Below are positions 10,516 to 16,827 of a DNA stretch of 64,000 nt, piece by piece. Numbering within the stretch: the stretch's first letter is position 1; each line of letters opens with the position of its first letter. This stretch comes from Conexibacter woesei DSM 14684 (GTDB taxonomy: Bacteria > Actinomycetota > Thermoleophilia > Solirubrobacterales > Solirubrobacteraceae), in NCBI RefSeq assembly GCF_000025265.1, contig NC_013739.1, positions 5,566,001 to 5,630,000 of the forward strand, in the 5' to 3' direction. Made by a program: the position numbers and the translations under genes. The notes under the pieces were generated by a model, which did no database searches, was not told the DNA's origin, and worked only from the letters and a program-made list of their open reading frames with translations.

Positions 10516-10614
10516 CCCACAGGAGATTGTGACAGCGCGGCGCGCGGATCCGCCCCTCGCGCGGATGAGGAAGCACTCACACAGCGCGCACGCGCCAGCT
10601 GAGCCGGGCTGGGC

Positions 10615-11250
10615 TCAGCTGCCAGGATGCGCGGATACGACCGCCGGCAGCGCGAACATTGCTGCTGTGACGCCGTCTTCGCCGCAGAACAGCCCGCCCT
10701 CGTGGCAGACCGCCGGGAGCGACGTGCCGCCCTCGACCCAGAGCGCGCGACCGGCCGCCTCGACCGCTCGATCGCGTCGCGTGTCGCCCGCGGCCTCGAG
10801 CGTCTCGTCGACGTCGAGCCCAGCCGCCGCGGCCGCCTCGGCGAGCATGCGCGGGTCCTCGACGTCGAAGCCGCCGCAGAACGCGAGCCGCCCGACGGCG
10901 ATCGCGAACGCCTGCCCGCGGCCCTCGGTCGCCGCGTGCGTCGCGGCGCGCATCGCGGACGGCACCGCGGCCGGAAAGCGCTCGGGCCACACGAGCGGCA
11001 TGTGCAGCTGCAGCGCGCGACGCTCGACGGAGCGCATCGCGCCCTCGTGGACGTGCGAGCCGGGGGCGAACGGGCTCGACGCGAGATGCCGGCCGATCGC
11101 CGGCCGCCACTCCGCGCCGCAGAAGCGCCGATCGAGCCGCTCGGCGGCGAGATAGGTATAGGGGCATGCAAGGTCGAAGAAGAACGTCACCCCTGTCAAC
11201 GACCGTCGCGGCGCAGGTCGCCGCCGTACGAACTGGATCACCTCACCCAT
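10615..11250 (-). CDS. DsbA-family / 2-hydroxychromene-2-carboxylate isomerase-like protein
   Basis: A 211-residue thioredoxin-fold protein. After a short basic leader the sequence VTFFFDLACPYTYLAAERL corresponds to the first strand and active-site helix of the DsbA / HCCA-isomerase family; there is one Cys in CPYTY and no CxxC, which favours the isomerase or glutathione-transferase kappa type over a disulfide oxidase. A helical insertion and a C-terminal segment with a cis-Pro-like TSLPAV follow. The start is set at ATG 11250 because AGGAGG lies 9 bases upstream; an in-frame upstream extension to 11319 lacks such a site. It is divergent from the HxlR-type regulator, which may control it. Confidence 0.75.
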   Translation of the reverse strand: MGEVIQFVRRRPAPRRSLTGVTFFFDLACPYTYLAAERLDRRFCGAEWRPAIGRHLASSPFAPGSHVHEGAMRSVERRALQLHMPLVWPERFPAAVPSAMRAATHAATEGRGQAFAIAVGRLAFCGGFDVEDPRMLAEAAAAAGLDVDETLEAAGDTRRDRAVEAAGRALWVEGGTSLPAVCHEGGLFCGEDGVTAAMFALPAVVSAHPGS

Positions 11251-11473
11251 CGAACCTGCCCTCCTGCTCCCAGTTTTCCGTCCACCGACCCCGGAGGGGC
11301 GCGGAGGCGATGTCCGCATCGTCGCTCTCTTCCCCGGTGTATGCGACAGGAAGGCGCAAGTTGGCGCATTTCTGGCGCAGTTCGGCTACCACGACCACGC
11401 GGCTACCCGTCAGTCGGTTAATCTGCATCACGGTAGGTAGGTCGCCCCGCTCTCGTCCCACCGGAGGTTCCCC

Positions 11474-12163
11474 ATTTCACCCGCTCCCCCGCCCAAACGC
11501 CATCCCTACGATCAGTGGTCGCCTGACGCCCGTGCGCTCGACCTGGTCGGCGACAAATGGACGCTGCTGATCGTTCGCGACCTCGTCAGCGGCCCCCGTC
11601 GTTTCGTCGAGCTGCAGCGTACGCTGCCCGGCATCTCGACGGAGCAGCTGCGCTCCCGCCTGAACCGCATGGTGGCGGACGGCCTGCTCACCCGCCAGCG
11701 GTACCGTGAGGTCCCGCCGCGGGTCGACTACGAGCTGACCGAACGTGCCCGCGACCTGATACCCGTCCTCGCCGCGCTCGCGCGCTGGGGCTACGAGTGG
11801 TCGTGGACCGAGCCGCGCCGCGGCGAGGCGATCGACATCGGTGCGGTCTTTCGTATCGCGCCGGGTCTCCTGTCCCCGCCCAAGTCGCTCAAGGGCACGC
11901 TCGAGCTGACGGTCCTGCAGCGCTCCAAGGACGGCGAGGACCGCCACTACCTCGTCACGGTCAAGAGAGGCGCGGTCACGCTCGAAGAGCGCGCCGAGCC
12001 CGAGGCGACCGCTCGCATCAGTGGCAGCGAGCGCGCCTGGGTCGATGCGCTGGCCCCCGAGGGCACGCGCAACGGTCTCGAGATCAGCGGCGACGCGCGT
12101 CTGACCGACGCCGTCCTCGACGGGCTGACGCCCGTCGTCACCCGCGCCGCGGCGGTGGCCTGA
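11474..12163 (+). CDS. HxlR-type winged-helix regulator fused to SCP2-like domain, ATT start
   Basis: A 229-residue regulator. Residues about 10-105 are a complete HxlR/MarR-like winged helix (ARALDLVGDKWTLLIVRDL, RFVELQRTLPGIS, LRSRLNRMVADGLL, YELTERARDL). Residues about 115-225 resemble an SCP2 sterol-carrier domain, a fusion found in other actinobacterial HxlR proteins. Start: a GGAGG ribosome-binding site (11463-11467) sits 6 bases before ATT 11474; the frame has a TAG at 11438-11440, and there is no ATG, GTG or TTG between that stop and ATG 11669. Starting at 11669 would delete the DNA-binding domain, so ATT is the most likely initiator. It is probably a repressor or activator of the divergent DsbA-like gene. 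Confidence 0.8.
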   Translation: MSPAPPPKRHPYDQWSPDARALDLVGDKWTLLIVRDLVSGPRRFVELQRTLPGISTEQLRSRLNRMVADGLLTRQRYREVPPRVDYELTERARDLIPVLAALARWGYEWSWTEPRRGEAIDIGAVFRIAPGLLSPPKSLKGTLELTVLQRSKDGEDRHYLVTVKRGAVTLEERAEPEATARISGSERAWVDALAPEGTRNGLEISGDARLTDAVLDGLTPVVTRAAAVA

Positions 12164-12173
12164 ACGCAGTCCC

Positions 12174-12227
12174 GCCGGAAGCTGCCCGCGCAGCCGTCTG
12201 AGCACGGCTGCGCGGCCGCCTTCCGGC
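12174..12227. terminator. Long hairpin after the HxlR gene
   Basis: Nested inverted repeats: GCCGGAAG/CTTCCGGC outer arms (12174-12181 and 12220-12227) and CGCGCAGCCGT/ACGGCTGCGCG inner arms around a 6-nt loop. There is no T-run on either side. It lies 10 bases beyond the stop codon. The rest of the gap to 12373 shows nothing further. Confidence 0.55.
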
Positions 12228-12373
12228 ACCGTCGGCGCGCGCGAGGACGTCCCGGTCGAGCTGCCGGGATCGCGTCGGGGAACCGCCGTTCCCCCGCAGG
12301 AACTGGACCCGTCGCTGCACCTCACCCGTCCTACGCTACGCCCCCTCGTCAAGCGACGTCCGAACTCGGACGT

Positions 12374-12640
12374 TCACGTACCGTCAACAAGACGGTGCAG
12401 TGCCACGCCGGTCTCGACGGCGTCCACATGGACGACCTTGTCGCGCGCCGATTGACCACGCACGACGGTGACCGTGCTCGGCGCGACGCCGAGCGCCTTC
12501 GCTAGCAGCCTGCAGAGCGCGGCGTTGGCCTTCCCGTCGACCGGCGGCGCCGTCACCCGCACGACGAGCGCGCCGTCACGCTCGCCGACGATCTCGTTGC
12601 GCTTGGCACGCGGCTGCAGCCGTACTCGCAGGTCGCCCAC
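12374..12640 (-). CDS. DUF167 (YggU) family protein
   Basis: An 88-residue protein matching the DUF167/YggU family in length and pattern: LRVRLQPRAKRNEIVGE, VRVTAPPVDGKANAAL, LLAKALGVAPSTVTVVRGQSARDK. The family fold is known, its biochemical role is not. It stands alone, divergent from tRNA-Leu. Confidence 0.9.
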   Translation of the reverse strand: MGDLRVRLQPRAKRNEIVGERDGALVVRVTAPPVDGKANAALCRLLAKALGVAPSTVTVVRGQSARDKVVHVDAVETGVALHRLVDGT

Positions 12641-12665
12641 ACACGTGACCGTAACCGGTTCGTCG

Positions 12666-12671
12666 TAGGAT
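12666..12671 (+). promoter_or_regulatory. -10 box of tRNA-Leu
   Basis: TAGGAT ends 11 bases before the tRNA 5' end, and the same hexamer form recurs before several genes in the window. Confidence 0.5.
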
Positions 12672-12682
12672 GATGACCGCCT

Positions 12683-12768
<86 letters not shown>

Positions 12769-12785
12769 CTGCGGTGCGCGCTCGC

Positions 12786-13817
12786 TCAGGTGGAGAAGAC
12801 GTCCGGGCCGAGGCCGAGGACGCTGAGCGCCGCTGCCTCGATCTTGCCGTCGTTGACGATCGCGGCTCTCTCCAGCTGCTTGGCGTACGGCATCGGCACC
12901 TCGGCGAGGCCGACGCGCTCGACCGGCGCGTCGAGGTCGTCGAAGCAGGCGCGCTGGATGCGCGAGGCGATCTCGGCGCTGACGCCGTACGTCGCCCAGC
13001 CCTCGTCGACGCACAGCGCGCGGTTCGTCTTCTGGATCGACTTCGAGACCGTCTCGACGTCGAGCGGACGCAGCGAGCGCAGGTCGACGACCTCGGCGTT
13101 GACGCCGTGGTCGCGCTTGAGCTTCTCGGCGACTCTCAGCGCGCGCGTGGCGGCGAACGAGTGCGCTACGAGCGTGATGTCGGATCCTTCACGCGTGATC
13201 GCGGCCTTGCCGATCTCGACGACGTGCCCGGGGTCGTTGGGGACCTCGCCTCTGACCTTGTAGGACTGGAGGTTCTCGACGACGAGGACGGGGTCGTCGT
13301 CGCGGATCGCCGCCTTCAGCAGGCCGTGCGCGTCAGCCGGCGAGCTGGGCGCGACGACCTTCATGCCCGGCGTGTGGGCGAAGAAGACCTCGAAGCTCTG
13401 CGAGTGCTGCGCCGTCAGCTGGCTGCCGCCGCCGTTGGGCGTGCGTATCACGAGCGGACAGCCGACCTCGCCGCCGAACATGTAGCGGATCTTCGCTGCA
13501 TGGTTCACGACCTGGTCCATCGCGACGAGGATGAAGTTCAGCGTCATGATCTCGACGACCGGGCGCAGGCCCATCATCGCCGCGCCGATGCCGGCGCCGA
13601 CGAAGCCCTCCTCCGAGATCGGCGTCTCGCGCACGCGGACCGGCCCGAACTCTCTGAAGAGGCCGGCCGTGACCTTGTAGGAGCCCTCGAAGACACCGAT
13701 CTCCTCGCCCATCAGGAAGACGTCCTCGTCGCGCAGCAGCTCCTCGCGCAGCGCCAGGCGGACCGCCTCGCGGTAGGTCATCGTCGTCGTGGACGGAGCG
13801 GGTGCGGTGGTGCTCAT
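12786..13817 (-). CDS. pdhB: Pyruvate (2-oxoacid) dehydrogenase E1 component, beta subunit
   Basis: A 343-residue E1-beta of the 2-oxoacid dehydrogenase complex, which with the alpha subunit decarboxylates a 2-oxo acid on TPP and passes the acyl group to lipoyl-E2. Family signatures are MGEEIGVFEGSYKVTAGL, RVRETPISEEGFVGAGIGAA, MDQVVNHAAKIRYMFGG and VVEIGKAAITREGSD. The TPP-activating Glu is in the RETPISE segment. The ATG overlaps the stop of pdhA (ATGA). No E2 or E3 gene is visible. Pyruvate is the likeliest substrate because of the E1-alpha sequence; branched-chain 2-oxo acids or acetoin are alternatives. Confidence 0.9.
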   Translation of the reverse strand: MSTTAPAPSTTTMTYREAVRLALREELLRDEDVFLMGEEIGVFEGSYKVTAGLFREFGPVRVRETPISEEGFVGAGIGAAMMGLRPVVEIMTLNFILVAMDQVVNHAAKIRYMFGGEVGCPLVIRTPNGGGSQLTAQHSQSFEVFFAHTPGMKVVAPSSPADAHGLLKAAIRDDDPVLVVENLQSYKVRGEVPNDPGHVVEIGKAAITREGSDITLVAHSFAATRALRVAEKLKRDHGVNAEVVDLRSLRPLDVETVSKSIQKTNRALCVDEGWATYGVSAEIASRIQRACFDDLDAPVERVGLAEVPMPYAKQLERAAIVNDGKIEAAALSVLGLGPDVFST

Positions 13818-14938
13818 CTGCCAAGTCCTTCCAGGACGAGCTCGCGCTCGCCGAACGGGCTGCCGGGACCCATGCGCGAGAACTGCTCAGCGCTGGCGGG
13901 GTCGCCGTAGAGGTGCTGTGCAAGGGAGTCGACGGGCGGCTCGGGGCTCGCCTCGGCGGCCTCGACCGCCTGCTCGACGCGCTTGTCGACGCGCGCCTCG
14001 ATCGCCTCCAGCTGGGCCTCGCCGACGCGGCGCTCGTCGAGCAGCCGCTGGCGGTAGATCTGGATCGGGTCGCGCTTCTTCCACTCGTCCATCTCCTCCT
14101 GCGTGCGGTACGCAGTGCCGGCGTCGGCGACGGAGTGGCCGCGGTAGCGGTAGGTGACGACCTCCAGCACGGCCGGCTTGCGCTCCTCACGAGCGCGCGT
14201 GAGCAGCCGGTCCGACGCGGACAGAACAGCCTCGACGTCCTGGCCGTCGACGCGCTCGCCGTGCATGCGGAAGGCGGAGGCGCGCTTGTACAGGTCCGGC
14301 TCGCCCGACGCCTTCTCGACCGTCGTGCCCATGCCGTATCTGTTGTTGAAGACGAGAAAGACCGCCGGCAGGTCCCAGATCGCGGCGAGGTTCAGCGACT
14401 CGTGCCAGGCGCCCATGTTGGTCGCCGCGTCGCCGAGCTCGCACATCACGGCGGCTCTTCTGTCCTTGTAGGAGATCTCGAGCGCCGCGCCGACGGCGAG
14501 CGGCAGCTGGCCCGCGACGATGCCCCAGCCGCCGAGGAAGCGCTTGGAGTAGTCGAGCAGGTGCATCGAGCCGCCGCGCCCGTGCGCGGAGCCGCCCTCG
14601 CGGCCGAACAGCTCGCCCATCACCGCGTCGGGGTCGACGCCCTTCGCGAGCGCGAGGCCGTGCGTGCGGTAGGAGGAGAAGAGGACGTCGTCGTCCGTCA
14701 TCGGGTGCACGGCGCCGACCGTGGCGCCCTCCTGCCCGGAGGCGAGGTGACAGTAGCCGCCGATTCTCGCTCGCTTGTACTGCCGCTCGACCTCTTCCTC
14801 GAAGACCCGGATGAGCACCATCTGCTCGTAGAGGTCGAGTCCGTGTCCTGAACCAGGTGCCCCGTCGCCGCCTCGTCGCCGTTCGCGACGATTGGTTGAA
14901 CGGGGCTTGGCTACTGAGCTGGATACGGAGGAGGGCAT
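13814..14938 (-). CDS. pdhA: Pyruvate (2-oxoacid) dehydrogenase E1 component, alpha subunit
   Basis: A subunit of about 374 residues. Signatures are YRTHGLALAKG, GREGGSAHGRGGSMHL, the TPP-phosphate motif ELGDAATNMGAWHESLNLA ending in NN (the GDG form is GDA here), RVDGQDVEAV and TYRYRGHSVADAGTAYRT, the conserved phosphorylation-loop region of E1-alpha. The first 35 residues are Ser/Arg-rich and poorly conserved. Start: ATG 14938 (GGTGAG just upstream) or ATG 14950; longer frames upstream overlap the opposite gene and are not supported. It is co-transcribed with pdhB through a 4-base overlap. Confidence 0.9.
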   Translation of the reverse strand: MPSSVSSSVAKPRSTNRRERRRGGDGAPGSGHGLDLYEQMVLIRVFEEEVERQYKRARIGGYCHLASGQEGATVGAVHPMTDDDVLFSSYRTHGLALAKGVDPDAVMGELFGREGGSAHGRGGSMHLLDYSKRFLGGWGIVAGQLPLAVGAALEISYKDRRAAVMCELGDAATNMGAWHESLNLAAIWDLPAVFLVFNNRYGMGTTVEKASGEPDLYKRASAFRMHGERVDGQDVEAVLSASDRLLTRAREERKPAVLEVVTYRYRGHSVADAGTAYRTQEEMDEWKKRDPIQIYRQRLLDERRVGEAQLEAIEARVDKRVEQAVEAAEASPEPPVDSLAQHLYGDPASAEQFSRMGPGSPFGERELVLEGLGR

Positions 14939-15061
14939 GAAGCTCACCATGAGCCTAGCGATCTGGCTTTGCCAAGCCGGATCGAGGCCGGACCCGCCGT
15001 TCGGGGGGGTCCATTGCGGGCGAGCGGGTACCAGTGGAATCCGTCCTCCATCATTCGGAAC

Positions 15062-15868
15062 GTGACGCGTGAGTTTCTCGCCTCCAACGTCTGCCTGATC
15101 GGGGTCCAGGCAGCGATCGTCGCGCTCCCTCGCGGACGCTCGATCCCGCTGTTGGAACGGCTCGCCGCGCGGCTCCGGAGCCCCTGGTGGGCGCTCGTCC
15201 CGCTCGCCTCGATCGCGCTCGTCGTGTGGGCGGTGAACGCGAACGGCGACACCGCCGACGCGCTCACCTGGCTCGCCCTGATCGCGATCCCGCCGCTGGC
15301 GGCGGCGGCGCTCGGCGCGACGATGCACGGCGCGCGGCCGTGGCTGGCGCTGCTCGCGATCCCGCTGTTCGCGCTCGCGTGGGTCGACGGCGAGCAACTG
15401 CCAGGCGAGGCGGCCGCGACGATCCTCACCGGCCTCAGCTGCGTCACGCTCGGCGTGCTGCTGGTCTCGGTCGCGCCGCACAGCTGGCTGAAGGTCGGGA
15501 TCGTGCTGATGGCGGTCGCCGATGCGATCCTGATCGGCGCCGAGACGCTGCAGCCGGCCGCGACCGTGCTCAACGCCGCGGCGCCGCCGGCCGAGCTGCC
15601 ACAACTCCAGCGCGCGCACTTCGGACACGCGGTGATCGGCTACGGCGACTACTTCATCGCCGGCGTGTTCGGCGCGCTCGTCGCCGCCGAGGGCGGCCGG
15701 CAGGCGCGCGCCGCGCTGCTCGTGCTCGGCTTCTCGCTGCTGTTCGACCTGCTGTTCCTCGTGCTCGACACGCTCCCCGCGACGGTCCCCGTCGCGCTCG
15801 CGTTGATCGTCACCGAGCTGGCGCAACGGCGGCGCCGGCCACCGCTGCGCCAGCCTCAGCTCAGCTGA
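15062..15868 (+). CDS. Polytopic membrane protein with GxGD motif (candidate intramembrane aspartyl protease)
   Basis: About 268 residues and eight hydrophobic segments. Three features line up with GxGD-type membrane aspartyl proteases (presenilin/signal-peptide-peptidase relatives, also prepilin peptidases): an Asp inside the fifth segment (LMAVADAILIG), GYGD at the start of the sixth (AVIGYGDYFIAGVFGALV), and a Pro-Ala-x-Val-Pro stretch opening the last (LPATVPVALAL), reminiscent of the PAL motif. GTG 15062 is used as start; the frame is open to 14969. No SD is clear. It stands alone on the plus strand and overlaps the convergent collagen-like gene by 8 bases. The protease role is inferred from the motif spacing only. 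Confidence 0.6.
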   Translation: MTREFLASNVCLIGVQAAIVALPRGRSIPLLERLAARLRSPWWALVPLASIALVVWAVNANGDTADALTWLALIAIPPLAAAALGATMHGARPWLALLAIPLFALAWVDGEQLPGEAAATILTGLSCVTLGVLLVSVAPHSWLKVGIVLMAVADAILIGAETLQPAATVLNAAAPPAELPQLQRAHFGHAVIGYGDYFIAGVFGALVAAEGGRQARAALLVLGFSLLFDLLFLVLDTLPATVPVALALIVTELAQRRRRPPLRQPQLS

Positions 15869-16562
15869 CCGGGATCGCGATCAGGCTGACGTCGGTGGCG
15901 GAGCCGGTGGCGCCCGCGGTCGTGCAGACGACTCTCAGCGACGTCGTCGGCGCCGGCGTCACGGCCTGCATCGACACGGGCGTCGTGAGGTTGATCGCGG
16001 CCGGTCTCCAGCGCAGCTCGTCGAGCTCCGTCGCGCCCGACTCCAGCGTGCAGCCGAACAGCTCGGTGCCGAGCGAGAACAGGTTCAGCTTCACGAACAC
16101 GATGTAACGACCCGACGGAACGGCCTTCGTCAGCACGTTTATCGTGTCGTTCAGCGGCAGGTTGATCTGCCCGAGCGTCGCGCTCTGCGGCGCGATCACG
16201 CCGTTGGGCCCCTGCGGTCCGGCCGGGCCGGTCAGGCCCGTCGCTCCGGCGGCGCCAGCAGGTCCGGCGTCGCCCTTGGGACCGGCTGGGCCGGCGGCGC
16301 CGGCGGCGCCCGCCGCACCTCTGGCCCCCGCTGCGCCTCTCGCGCCTCTCAGTGACGCGATCGCTCTTCTGCTCAGCTCGGCGGTCGAGAGCGAGCCGTT
16401 CTTGACCTGCTTGCCGGTGATCGTGCCGGGTCTGATCTTGTTGCCGTCGATCAGGTTGCTCGCAGCGGTCGCGGTGCCGCCGAGCGCGACGAACAGCGCG
16501 GTGCCGGCGAGCAGCGTGGACGGCTTCGGCCAACGGCGACGGGGGTGTTCAGGAGCGTTCAT
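15861..16562 (-). CDS. Secreted collagen-like repeat protein
   Basis: A 233-residue protein. The N-terminus has a signal peptide (basic leader, then LLAGTALFVALGGTATAA), followed by LIDGNKIRPGTITGKQVKNGSL, a segment often seen in secreted proteins of this actinobacterial group. Residues about 73-120 are 16 or so Gly-x-y triplets (GARGAAGARGAAG..., GPAGPKGDAGPAG), able to form a collagen-like trimer. A beta-rich C-terminal head of about 110 residues has three Cys. It is probably a trimeric surface fibre. Arginine in the repeat is coded almost only by AGA, unlike neighbouring genes. GGAGAT lies 5 bases before the ATG. Confidence 0.8.
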   Translation of the reverse strand: MNAPEHPRRRWPKPSTLLAGTALFVALGGTATAASNLIDGNKIRPGTITGKQVKNGSLSTAELSRRAIASLRGARGAAGARGAAGAAGAAGPAGPKGDAGPAGAAGATGLTGPAGPQGPNGVIAPQSATLGQINLPLNDTINVLTKAVPSGRYIVFVKLNLFSLGTELFGCTLESGATELDELRWRPAAINLTTPVSMQAVTPAPTTSLRVVCTTAGATGSATDVSLIAIPVS

Positions 16563-16791
16563 GGGAGATCTCCTCCGATGGAGAGGTGGACGAGCTGCTG
16601 CTTGCGTCCTGCGCCAGGTCGGTCAGCGCCGCGGCCAGCTCGATCCAGCCGCGGAACTCGACCGACCGCCCCCGCCGGTCGCCGATCCGGCCGCGGATCG
16701 GCTCATCGAGGGAGTCGATCTCGCAGCGGAGGTCGATCGGGCGCGGACAGGACACGCCCCGCAGGCTCCCGGCGCTCGGTCGCAGCCGCAT
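16549..16791 (-). CDS. Small conserved-looking protein upstream of the collagen-like gene
   Basis: A frame of 80 residues with a G-rich ribosome-binding site (GGGGGG, about 9 bases upstream of ATG 16791), ending 14 bases inside the collagen-like gene. Its centre (RSVEFRGWIELAAALTDLAQ) resembles a short motif seen in small actinobacterial proteins, followed by a Ser-rich tail. No function can be given. It could instead be the leader region of the collagen-like gene. Confidence 0.45.
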   Translation of the reverse strand: MRLRPSAGSLRGVSCPRPIDLRCEIDSLDEPIRGRIGDRRGRSVEFRGWIELAAALTDLAQDASSSSSTSPSEEISHERS

Positions 16792-16827
16792 GAGGGGTCC
16801 ACCCCCCTTTCGTGGCCCTTGGGGGTG

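Noticed and set aside
9082-10602. 506-residue plus-strand frame opposite the cyclase
   Set aside because: Charged low-complexity shadow of a conserved class III cyclase gene.
11243-11461. 72-residue minus-strand frame ending inside the DsbA-like gene start
   Set aside because: No ribosome-binding site, it overlaps the divergent regulator's start region, and no recognisable pattern is present.
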